Origin: Sphaerolaimus hirsutus
Taxonomy: Eukaryota; Nematoda; Chromadorea; Monhysterida; Sphaerolaimidae
NCBI GenBank assembly: GCA_964036195.1
Contig: OZ038453.1
Span: 28,400,997-28,464,996 of the forward strand
Reading direction: 5' to 3'
Length of the DNA stretch: 64,000 nt
A model generated the notes under the pieces. The model saw only the letters and a program-made list of their open reading frames with translations, was not told the origin of the DNA and did not search any database. Positions 31,736 to 41,169 of this stretch are shown one piece after another. Made by a program: the position numbers and the translations under genes. Position 1 is the stretch's first letter. The number at the start of each line of letters is the position of its first letter.

Positions 31736-32181
31736 AGCGTTCTGTGGGTGCGTTATGTATGTCAGTGTGTTATCGTCAGAATTTGGGAAAACCCAGGTAC
31801 AGAATGCACCCCTGTACAGAACACAATCATGTACAGAACGCACCCATGTACAGAACGCACCCCTGTACAGAATGCAATCATGTATAATGTCCGCAGAATG
31901 CTGTACATGGGTGCATTCTGTACATGGGTGCGTTCTGTACATGGGTGTGTTCTGTACATGGGTGCGTTCTGTACATGGGTGCGTTCTGTACATGGGTGCG
32001 TTCTGTACATGGGTGCGTTCTGTACATGGGTGCGTTCTGTACATGGGTGCGTTCTGTACATGGGTGCATTCTGTACTTGGGTGCGTTCTGTACAAGGGTC
32101 AACACTTGTCAACCCCTGGGTTTTCCCAAATTCTGACGATAACGCACCAACGTACATAACGCACCCATGTACAACAACGCT
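31736..32181. mobile_element. foldback element with 17-bp tandem array (copy B, one unit longer)
   Basis: Counterpart of 20951-21379. The array of TGTACATGGGTGCGTTC has one more unit than copy A, which accounts for the 17-bp change of offset between the two blocks. Confidence 0.85.
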
Positions 32182-32999
32182 AAACCACAAATATCTCCAC
32201 CTCAAAACATTCACCCACATGGCAGCGCGCCAAAATACGGCTCTGCTGCACCAATCATGATTTCACTTGGTGTACCAAAATGCGGTTCCTCCAAGAAAAA
32301 CTTTCAGAATGCCCAACTGATGTTTCTTTTGAAAGTGGGCCCAGTATTTATACTGGCCCACGGTGGTCGCGGCACTTGAGATTTGCTCAAAGGTACCAAT
32401 CTATTATGCTATTTTGTGCCAAAAAATGATATTTTCTCGGGGATTATTCTTTGTTTTGCACAAAAATCGGGGCATGTGTGCCATTTCATTATGACATAAG
32501 GTGATCGGCCTTTTGATCAAAGAGAGCGATAAAGAGAGAAATAAAATATTTATCGGCAGATTAGTGCCGAAAATTGGCGCGTGGGAAATCAATTTTTGCT
32601 GCATGCATTTTTTGCCTCATCGAAGGCAGCCGCATAACTGCGCCAGACGTGAAGTGATCGGAACTTTTCTTTGATGAATTATGCAATGTTTGCATAATGA
32701 GAGCAGGCAACACACATGGATCTGTGGGCTGCGGCACTTGTCATATACCTAGTTGTAAAGTAAACTATTACAATTAGTAAAGTGCAATTACTTGTAAACT
32801 TGTGTGTAAATGCGGCAGGCAGGCGGAACAGGCGCCGCCGTGCTTCTAAATGCAATTTTATATTGCAAAGTGATGATGTCCGTCTCCCGAGAAGGTAAGA
32901 TGTCCGCCTGGAGATATGATGTCCGCCTGGACATCATACCTCCAGAAGGTAAGATGTCCACGGAGGGAAGGTTTCCGGGAACGGATATTTACTTCCGAA

Positions 33000-33213
33000 A
33001 TTCCAGCCCGGTGCGGTGCCTTTCGGTGCCAGGACCGGCAACCCGCCGGTGCCCTTCGGTGCCGGTGCCATTTTTTCCAAAAGGCACCGGTGCCGGTGCG
33101 GTGCGGTGCCATTTTCTGGCCGGTGCCCCAGGGTGCCAGTTGCCCTTTTCATGCGTTGGCAAAGGTGCCGGTGCGGTGCGGTGCCATTTTTCCCGGTGCC
33201 TTTAACATCACTA
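33000..33213. mobile_element. right-end fragment of the GGTGCC hAT-like element
   Basis: Near-identical to ~9825-10039, from AAATTCCAGCCCGGTGCGG to TTTAACATCACTA. The left terminus is absent. Confidence 0.75.
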
Positions 33214-33522
33214 CTGAAGAGTTGACAGCATGCTTTGGAAATATAGTTATAAAATTTTGGTGAAAAAGTCATCTGATCAATTCTGTGGGGGTCATCACAC
33301 GTGAAAGTAATGAATTCTACTATGAGGAAAATTTTTGCCTAAACCAAATTTTTGTTCAAGCTTCAGATACTAAATACATGTAGTATATTACAAAGTGTGC
33401 TATGGTAGACAATATGCTGTTATCATATGAAATTGTGAATGAAACGATTAAACAACACATCATGTGCTTAATATCTACTCTCAATGGTTCAAACACCATG
33501 AAATATCGATCAAATCATAATT
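33214..33522. other. intergenic, nothing recognised
   Basis: AT-rich; no supported gene or repeat. Confidence 0.4.
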
Positions 33523-33680
33523 AAGTTGAGAGATTTTTTGAGATTTTTTTGAACTGCAAGAGATTTTCTCAGAGATTTAATTATATTTTTGAAAATGACC
33601 CAAGAGATTTAATTATATTTTTTTCTTGAGAGATTTTTTGAGATAATATTTAATTATATTTTCTCAAAATCAGTCGTTTT
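33523..33680. repeat. iterated AGAGATTTAATTATATTTT cluster
   Basis: Several degenerate copies of GAGAGATTTTTTGAGATT and AGAGATTTAATTATATTTT. A second cluster at 37255-37455 has the same motif. Probably the interior of a further motif-iterated element. Confidence 0.45.
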
Positions 33681-33830
33681 TTTCAATGCTAAGTATTAGC
33701 AATACATTCATACTGTGACATAATTTGTAAATGTGCCACTATTTCCAGCAGATTACTGCACACACGCAGTAATTTTTTTGGTACGCAGTTTTGTTCACTC
33801 TTTTTTGTGGTTATATGCTTTTTCAAAAGT

Positions 33831-33995
33831 GTAAAACTGAACCGTGTGAAAAGCTTTTTTACGCTTTTAGTACCCGGGTATTTTGGCCGGGAAAGCGTAA
33901 AAAAGCGTACAGGTATTTTTTGAAAGCGTAAGCGTAAGCGTAAGTATAAATACCCATTTACCCGGGTATTTTGGGTAAGCGTAAATATGCTTTCG
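33831..33995. mobile_element. CAGAGTTGCGAAAGC element fragment (GCGTAA-iterated, reverse)
   Basis: Ends GCTTTCGCAACTCTG and carries iterated AAGCGTAAGCGTAAGC and TACCCGGGTATTTTGG. It is the reverse-orientation relative of 20166-20310, but every GTGTAA is replaced by GCGTAA. Confidence 0.55.
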
Positions 33996-34272
33996 CAACT
34001 CTGCCACGAGTACGCAATGCGTTTAATCTCGCTCCAAACCAGTTAAGCTCATTATAGCGAACACCTTTAATTTCTATGGATGTCTCATCATTATGAGCAT
34101 TGTTTTCACTATTTACGATCATAATAACACTACTTCAGGGAGTGAAAATGCATGAAATCGGGCTTAGTTTCAACCCCGTTTTTTTTCGTGTGCGTAAATT
34201 GTATTTTATGTCTTTTCTGAATTATATAATAGTTTACTGGCTGTTGTTGAAATATTCCGCTGAACCAACGAC

Positions 34273-34564
34273 TAGTGATGTAAAAGCGCCATGGCGCTAG
34301 CGCCAAAGCAAAAAGCGCCATGGCGCTTTTGGCGCTTGGCGCTTTTTTGCTGTGGCGCCATTGGCGCTTGGCGCCATCCCATGAAAAACGCCATGGCGCT
34401 TTTGGCGCTATTTTTGAACGGCGCCAGGAACAACATGCCTGGCGCTGGCGCTCGGCGCTAGCGCCAAAGAAAAAAGCGCCATGGCGCTTCTGGCGCTTGG
34501 CGCCATTTTGCTCTGGCGCCATTGGCGCTTGGCGCCAGATGGCTGGCGCGTTTTTACATCACTA
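34273..34564. mobile_element. TAGTGATGTAAAA element with GGCGCT-iterated interior (292 bp)
   Basis: Complete inverted ends TAGTGATGTAAAAGCGCCAT and complement ending TTTTTACATCACTA, the same termini as the GGTGCC element at 9130 but with a GCGCCA/TGGCGC interior. An 8-bp duplication is not clear here (the flanks share only ACGAC). Confidence 0.7.
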
Positions 34565-34680
34565 CACGACCGAAAAAATGACGCACGATACATACGATAC
34601 AATACAACGCATGCCCGCGGGCGCCCGGGGTGCGTTTTTATCTCATCGGACTGGCGTTTTTTTCGGGCAGCCCGACATCT

Positions 34681-34851
34681 GGTGCCAGTCCCAGACTGTG
34701 TAAAATGCCCTGTAAAGTGTGAAATGTCATGTAAAATGTTCAGTAAAATTGCAAACCTACGTTTGCCATTTTACTTGTTATTTTACATGATTGTTGACAC
34801 TTAGCATGAGATTTCACATTTTCGGTTCATTTTACAGGGTGATTGTCCAGG
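34681..34851. mobile_element. CTGGTGCCAGTCCC foldback element
   Basis: Starts GGTGCCAGTCCCAGACTGTG and ends near ACAGGGTGATTGTCCAGGTG; iterated TGTAAAATG in both orientations. Confidence 0.55.
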
Positions 34852-35164
34852 TGAATTGCCCGACAAAAGTAAAATTGTCGGGTTAATTGAATGTAAAACA
34901 CGGCGGACCGCCGTGCAGAAACTAAAAATACGCAATGCGTAATATCACTATAAAAATTGTTTATCGCGCGATAAGTCTTCAGTTTGGGCATTGTAAAAAA
35001 ATCAAATTTATGACCGGGCTACTGATTTTTGCGCCCGGCGGGGATTATTTTCGACGACAACAATTTGATGCGGGGTGTCTCTTTTGAATTTTGGTTTGAG
35101 TGCGGATATTTTGCGAGCGTTTTGAGTTTTTCGGTGATGGTTCAGTATTTAAATAATTGCTATA
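34852..35164. other. intergenic, nothing recognised
   Basis: No gene, RNA or repeat boundary that I can support. Confidence 0.4.
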
Positions 35165-35550
35165 CCGTATTACCTCGAAATACCCCCAGGGGGTTTATTA
35201 TTTCGCCAGCAAAATTTGAGGGGGGTTTATTCGAGGGGGGTTTATTCGAAGGGGGGTCTATAATTTCGCCAGAATTTTTCGGAAATTCAACATAGTCAGA
35301 TGTAGAAAAATCAAACAATTACATAGACGTATATGTGTGTATAGGCATATATAACTGTATATACACATCAACCCTTCTCTAACGTCACTCAATCATCAGT
35401 TTTAACGTGTGTTCTGCATAGTACAGATCACAAACTGCGGTATTTGTCATGTACGTTCACGTTACACTCAATTTTAGGGGGGTATTTCGAGGGGGGGTTT
35501 ATTACTTCCTCAGCCGAATTTTAGGGGGGTATTTCGAGGGGGGGGGGGGT
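35165..35550. mobile_element. TACCGTATTACC-type MITE lacking its right end
   Basis: Starts CCGTATTACCTCGAAATACC after TA and follows the reference element at 22152 to the last G run. It is then replaced by a 20-bp tandem array instead of the TTCGAGGTAATACGG terminus. Confidence 0.75.
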
Positions 35551-35700
35551 TAATGGCGCCAAGCACTAGCTAATGGCGCCAAGCACTAGCTAATGGCGCC
35601 AAGCACTAGCTAATGGCGCCAAGCACTAGCTAATGGCGCCAAGCACTAGCTAATGGCGCCAAGCACTAGGTAATGGCGCCAAGCACTAGGTAATGGCGCC
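35551..35700. repeat. 20-bp tandem array TAATGGCGCCAAGCACTAGC
   Basis: About 7.5 head-to-tail units. The first five are identical; the last two full units end AGG instead of AGC. It begins exactly at the G run of the truncated MITE and leads into GGCGCC-rich sequence to ~35770. Confidence 0.9.
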
Positions 35701-35952
35701 GCAGAATTTTGAGATAAGCGCCATGGATGCCGCTAGCGTCGGCGCCAGCGCTAAACGCAATTGTATCGGGCGCCATGAAAAAAATGCCAAGAACCAAAGT
35801 GCAATGATGCTTCTGGAAAACTTGAAGCAAGGGGGCTATGGCATAGTGATCAAAATTCCCATTTTTGATGAAGGCCCTTTTTGCTCGGGTCCAGAATAGC
35901 CATATAAGAGCGCCTGGTGCTAGCGCCAAAGCAGAAAGCAACATTTCGCTAT

Positions 35953-36250
35953 CACAGGGAAAAGCACCTTGCTGCCAGCTCGCTTGCCAAGCAGCAAAAA
36001 TTTGGCCTAGCTCGCTGACAACTTTTTTGCACCTCGCTGCCAGCTTATTGACGTGTTTCTAAAATGCTGTGCTGTGTTTATAAAATATGTGCTTTCAGCG
36101 AGCTGACAACTCGCTGCCAACCACACTGCAGCCTTTTACAGCTAGCTGCCAGCTCGCTGCCGCACGCTGACAACTAGCAGCCAAGTGTAAACAACTACAT
36201 GTCAGCTTGTTGTCTCCTTGTAAGTTGTCAGTAAGGTACTCTTCCCTGTG
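35953..36250. mobile_element. CACAGGGAAAAG TIR element, second copy
   Basis: 298 bp, same termini, iterated AGCTCGCTGCCA motif and TAT flanks as 6486-6807. Confidence 0.7.
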
Positions 36251-36255
36251 TATCT

Positions 36256-36392
36256 CAGCAAAAAATAGGTTCGTGTAGTGTGTGGAAGTGGGCTGGATAT
36301 GCGTGAAGCGGCCTGTGTGAAGACACTTCCACACACTTCACCACACATCACATTATGACGTATCACGACGCATCACACACCCATTTTTTGCT
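36256..36392. mobile_element. CAGCAAAAAATAGG TIR element, short copy
   Basis: 137 bp, ends CAGCAAAAAATAGG and CCCATTTTTTGCTG, with iterated GTGTGGAAGTG. The flanks TGTATCT are repeated (36249-36255 and 36393-36399), a 7-bp duplication, or 8 bp if the terminal G is counted as target. Confidence 0.7.
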
Positions 36393-36592
36393 GTGTATCT
36401 TGCTGTGGCGCCATTGGTGCTTCGCACCTTTTTGCCTGGCGCGAGGAACAAACTACGCCAGGAACAAAATGCTTCAAAAGTTCGAACCTTTCCCAAATGT
36501 GAGACTCGTTTTGAGTGGAGGGGGTTAGCTGTTTTAAACATAACATATTTCCTCGAGATACCCCCTAGAAAGATGGCCATAAGTAGGGCTCG

Positions 36593-36740
36593 ATTAATTT
36601 GAACTCGAGTTCGAGTCACAGCCAGCAAATTGTTCCGGTCGAGTCGTCGAGTCGAGTCATGCAAGTCAGTGAAAATTCGAGTCGAGTCTCGGCAGAAATC
36701 TGGAGTCTTTGAGTCGAGTCGGATGCGTTACTTTTTGATA
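36593..36740. repeat. iterated TCGAGTCGAGTC cluster
   Basis: A dozen GAGTC/TCGAG motifs in one orientation, starting AACTCGAGTTCGAGTC. Ends not identifiable. Confidence 0.45.
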
Positions 36741-37254
36741 TAATCCTTGCATAAATTTTAGGTACTGGTTTCTCTACCAATGTTTTCACACACACACACA
36801 CTTATGAATTTTAAATGCCAACAGTTCATTTAAATATCAAGATAAAGCAACTTTATGTCAATCATGTACACTTTCTTGATGTTGCACAAATAAAGCTGAA
36901 AAACCAAAACCTAGCCTTGGGATGGAAAACAACATCTTTATTGACCTGGTTCCTTAAAAAAACAATGTTTTTTTTTGTTGAAGAAAAACCATTGAAATAC
37001 ATATTTTAAAGAAATTTGTGATTTCTGTGACTGATCTACTGATCATAGCTCTTGTGTGATCAAAAATGCATTTTTCTGTGTGCACAAAATTGTCACACAT
37101 CTCCCAAAATTTATACTGGTACTTGCATTCCCCTGAATTTTTCATTTCGCACCTGTGAAGGTGGTCTGCAGCACCCATCGGGATTAGCATTGAAAAAATC
37201 TCTGGGTGATTTATATATAAAAAATCTCAAAAATATAAGATTTTCTGAAGTTTA
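36741..37254. other. intergenic, nothing recognised
   Basis: AT-rich, with a short CA dinucleotide run near 36786. No supported gene. Confidence 0.4.
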
Positions 37255-37455
37255 TATTTTTTTCGTGATTTTCTAGAGAGATTTAATTATATTTTCTTTT
37301 TGAGAGATTTTCTGAGATTTTTAAAAATATCAGAAAATCTCTCAAATTCTGATATATATATATATTTATTTATATTTTTTCCGTGTTTTTTGAGAGAGAT
37401 TTAATTATTTTTTGTTCTTTAGAGATTTTCTGAGATTATATTTTCTAGAAATTGA
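37255..37455. repeat. iterated AGAGATTTAATTATATTTT cluster, second
   Basis: Same motif as 33523-33680, plus a short TA run near 37352. Confidence 0.45.
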
Positions 37456-38186
37456 CGATTTTTTTCAATGCTAATCGGGATACATCACTGCTGCAGTCAA
37501 AAAATATCTGTTTTTATGAAAAACTGTCTAGAGGAGGTGACAAAACACATACTGCCTAGGCATATTTATGTATTATTTATTGTAGTTGAATTCATGTTCA
37601 TTTATTCATTCAAATCTAAAAGTTAATTCAACTACATCACATATTTTTGGATCAGTGTCAACATTGTCAATGAGCTATTCTCTAATGACATCACGCCGTA
37701 CATGTTTCTGGAGGAAACACTCCATCATGACGTGATCACTTTCGTCGCCATTATCATCTCTCGCCATTACTTCTCTGTCATCACGCCTCCATAAGTTCTC
37801 GGCTGGCCGTCTGCCAGCCAAAGACATAACTCCTATCTGTTTGTAGAGTATCGTGTCTGCCGAGTATAGTGTGTGTGTTTCATTCTGTAGAATTGTATAG
37901 CAAAATGAAACTTGGGATCAGGCATCATTCAATATATATGCCAAGACAATTAATGACATATCTTGCATGTGGTGCTGAAATGCGCACTTGCACGCAAAAT
38001 TTTTGAGAGATGTTGAAAATATGCATATAAAAAGTGATATTTTTGTACATGATTCAATGGGGAACCCTGACTCAGAATTTGCCAAATTTGCTGTAACTCT
38101 GGATTAAAAATAACGTACGTAATTGTTAAAAACGCAGTGCGTGTGATCTGTGTAATGCAGAACACACTTTAAAAACGATGACATAC
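37456..38186. other. intergenic, nothing recognised
   Basis: About 730 bases with no gene or repeat that I can support. Confidence 0.4.
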
Positions 38187-38295
38187 CGTATTTGTTCTAA
38201 AAGTATGGAATACCTCCAATAGAACGGCAGGTTTTGGCTCATTTTGCACTCACGAAAACAATAGAATGCAGCCACCAATTGAACAGCACTCTCCA
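38187..38295. mobile_element. CCGTTCTATTGGAGG-type MITE, left fragment
   Basis: Starts CCGTATTTGTTCTAAAAG after TA and contains CCTCCAATAGAACGGC; the right end is missing. Confidence 0.45.
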
Positions 38296-39352
38296 ATACA
38301 AAGGCACTCTCCATCGATTTGGTAGGTCGATATTACCGTATTACCTCGAAATACCCCCATGGGGGTTTATTATTTCGCCAGCAAAATTTGAGGGGGGGGT
38401 TAATTCGAGGGGGGGGTTATTCGAGGGTTTTTTTATTATTTCGTCAGAAATTTTCGTAAGGATCATTGTAAATAGTAGGCATTTGCATACCCAAAACAGG
38501 TAATAAATGCGTCCAAATGTAGGTAGAAATATGGCTAACTAATCATGCGTAAAAACGTAACGACAATTTTGCGCAGACACTCCGACGACTCGAGAACGAC
38601 CATGTGCAACCGAATGACGACCCGCGGTGCACAGGGAAGTCACAGTGAACGTGCGGTTCGCTGTGCACTGCAAATCCGCCAACGAAGCCGCAGCCCCAGG
38701 ACGGTACACCCGAATGGACACTACTGCGGCCATGAATTTATTAATTGTTTCTTTTCCGTTAATTATTTAGTTGCTTCCCGTGTGATGCTAATTTTTCTTT
38801 TTATTTCATGTTTCATTAATTAAGCTAATTAGGTTACCCGCATTTTTGAGTTAATTAAGTGAATACTTCTGTTTTCTTTTGCATTTCCCAATATGTACTT
38901 TCGAACGTTATAATTATTAGGCTTTTATCAAGTTTACATTTTTGGTTAAAAGGGTGCAGTGTCTGGGAATGATTAGAAAGGCTTTTTATGTTTCTAGTTA
39001 AGCTAACAGGTGTTGACCCTGTTAAATGCTTAGACGCCCCGATAGATAACATTCAGAAAATTCCCCGACCAAGTGCATTTTTATTTAGGACTAGGTAATG
39101 GGTGGAAAAGTGGCAAACGGCAATTATTGTCGGCACGCAACTGCAAGGCACATGCAGAGCACAGTTTACAGTGAAGAGCACAGCAGTGCCAATTAATTAT
39201 TCCCATCACCCAGGGTGATTGGTGAACTCACAAGTGCTAGTGTCTTGTGGCGTGTGTTCAGGCCCGAAGTTTCCAACCCTTACCCGGCAATGCAATAACC
39301 TTGAACAACCCCCGCAAATGAGCGTTCTTTCTGTGGCCTTGGTCGGGCGTGC

Positions 39353-39360
39353 TATAAAAA
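39353..39360 (+). promoter_or_regulatory. LTR TATA box (5' LTR, copy 2)
   Basis: TATAAAAA ~835 nt into the LTR, conserved in all LTR copies; probable promoter for the genomic RNA. Confidence 0.5.
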
Positions 39361-39802
39361 TATTTTTCACCTAAAGGGGCGCAGGTTGATAACACGTGTC
39401 ACACCACCTGCTCTCGACTGTACCGTAACCTCTGAATAGAAACCCAGTTCCCGACACTCCCCTACGAGATAAATTGTGTTTTAATTACGTCAATGGTAAT
39501 TACAGTTACTTTACGCTCGGTTTAATTCATATTTGTACCCGTTTTATTTAATTAGATATTTTTCCCGCATTTAATTAATTTACTTGTGCCTGGTACGCTA
39601 TGTTTACGGTTTTCCAGTGATCATTGAATTTGCCTTATTGATTCGCTTATTATGGTTAATTGTTGTGTCTTTGATTTAGTATTCATTTCGTTTATGGTAG
39701 ATTTTGGTGATTATAAAACGCGCTGGTTTTACATTTTTGCACCCACTAGAGGCTATACGACTCACTTGAGCTATTGTGAAATTGACTCTGACTATATTAC
39801 TA

Positions 39803-39808
39803 AATAAA
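39803..39808 (+). terminator. LTR polyadenylation signal (5' LTR, copy 2)
   Basis: AATAAA; the equivalent in the 3' LTR (55643-55648) would direct 3' end formation of the element RNA. Confidence 0.45.
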
Positions 39809-40180
39809 GTTCCCGTGAAAACCAACTTGGTCCCCCTGAAGCATACTAACTGCTTGAATTTAATTTGAATTTTATTAATTTCGGCTTTTTAACAATTAAT
39901 CGAAGTAAACCGCCGGCAGCAGTTACGAAAGGGATTGGTAAGTTGCCGTGTCCGTCCTCAGGAACTGTCAGGACCCCAAGGGGTACTGGCGCCGTTCCTG
40001 ATTTGCGTGTAAAATCCCCGTACCATAAAACCAATTATTTATTTAATTACGCACGCAATTAGAAGCGCAAAGGGACCGGAAATTACAATTCTCTGCCGCG
40101 GCAAAATTCGACGAGTGGCGTATTTTTGTGGTAAAAACGGAAACTAGTAAAATTAGTAAAAACGTAAAATATCTGACAAC

Positions 40181-40198
40181 TGGTAGCGTAGCGAGTGG
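40181..40198 (+). promoter_or_regulatory. primer-binding site
   Basis: TGGTAGCGTAGCGAGTGG begins two bases after the LTR end. TGG complements a tRNA CCA tail, as expected of a minus-strand primer site. I cannot assign the tRNA with confidence. Confidence 0.6.
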
Positions 40199-40206
40199 TT
40201 TCCTAA

Positions 40207-41169
40207 GCAAGCCATAAAGTTTTCTGTCTGGGGCGCCTGATCAACGCCTCTACAAAAAACGGCTTCACGGATAACGAGTCACCCCAAAGGGAATTGAGAT
40301 CGAGGGGGCCAGCAAGCTTACAAGGGGACACCATAGAACAAGTTTGGCACGCTGCGTTGGAGAAGCAAAAACAAGCACGAAGGCGCGCGCGACAACAGAA
40401 GGCTGGGCAAGAAGTGGACGCACAACTTGCTGCAGCTGAGAGTCAAGCAGGAGACAGTGAGTCGAACGATTCAGTTAACCCTGAAACAGAAGCGCCAGAA
40501 GCGCTAGAGGAGAGTGAAAGTCAACGCTGGTCTGGACAGACAGCTGAGGACACCCCGGTAATCAGGTTATCAACGGTTGAAGGTGCAGGGCCTGCGCCAG
40601 ACAGTTTCAGTCAGTGGAAGACGCCAGCTGTACAGGCAGCGGCACGGCAGCTAACGTCCAGCGCAGAAGCCGAAGAAGCGCCTGGGACAAGCAGACAAGC
40701 TGCAGGAAAGGAAGCAGGTAAGACAGGTAAGTGGTCTAAGCTTCAGAGGACATTGGGTTGGAGCGCGGGCAGCTCATCCATATCGCCTGGAGTGCGATCG
40801 GGTTCTGAAGTCGGTTCAGACGGATACGTTGGTGACAGCGAGCCTCTAGGGCAGCCGTCGATTCAACGTGATTATCCTTTGATTGCAGCTGAGCTTGGAG
40901 CTACTGCAGATCAATTTCCCGTGATTGAAAATACCGTAGAGGAACTGTTGGAGACAGCGGCACAGAGTGGAGACACTTCCCCGGCGCTGCAGTTAAGCCC
41001 TCCGAAGAGCACGTCGACGCCGAGAGACGTGTCAGGCAACAGCAGTCGGAACTTATCGAGCGACCAGTCGAGATCGCAGAGCGCAACTGCAAAGGCTAGA
41101 CGCCAGTTAATTAAGACCGAATTCTCAAGTAAACCCCCCGTGATAATTATTAGCAGTTCCGCTAGCAGA
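40207..41169 (+). other. in-frame open extension upstream of the first ATG of ORF1
   Basis: 321 codons without stop or ATG, directly in frame with Gag. The composition is low-complexity and acidic (QAGDSESNDSVNPE, EALEESESQRW), with a downstream Ser-rich part. It contains a consensus splice donor, CAG|GTAAGT, at 40726/40727. It could be a CUG-started N-terminal extension, a leader exon, or both. Confidence 0.6.

Larger units (their letters stand above)
24043..32940 (+). repeat. ~8.9-kb duplicated block, copy B
   Basis: Second, almost identical copy of 13261-22139. It contains the same ordered set: hairpin 24048-24130, MITE 24221-24587, foldback 25349-25706, palindrome 26132-26324, hAT-like 26592-27042, nested MITEs 27491-28313 with 27749-28164 inside, hAT-like 28427-29369 with MITE 28463-28896 inside, TIR element 29687-30368, foldbacks 30752-30945, 31336-31717 and 31736-32181. 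The right end reads GGACATCATACC and continues into a GAAGGTAAGATGTCC cluster rather than a MITE. Confidence 0.95.
38518..40178 (+). repeat. 5' LTR of retroelement copy 2
   Basis: TGTAGGTAGAAATATGG to ATCTGACA, 1661 bp. Compared with the 3' LTR it differs at 38608 (A/G), 38708 (A/G) and 39137 (G/A). It holds a TATA box and an AATAAA. Confidence 0.95.

Noticed and set aside
34273..34572. Perfect hAT target duplication at the 292-bp TAGTGATG element
   Set aside because: The flanks CCAACGAC and CACGACCG share only ACGAC out of register, so I do not claim it.
40294..40296. TTG as start codon of ORF1
   Set aside because: It is not a credible eukaryotic start and nothing marks it; the frame is open well upstream of it.
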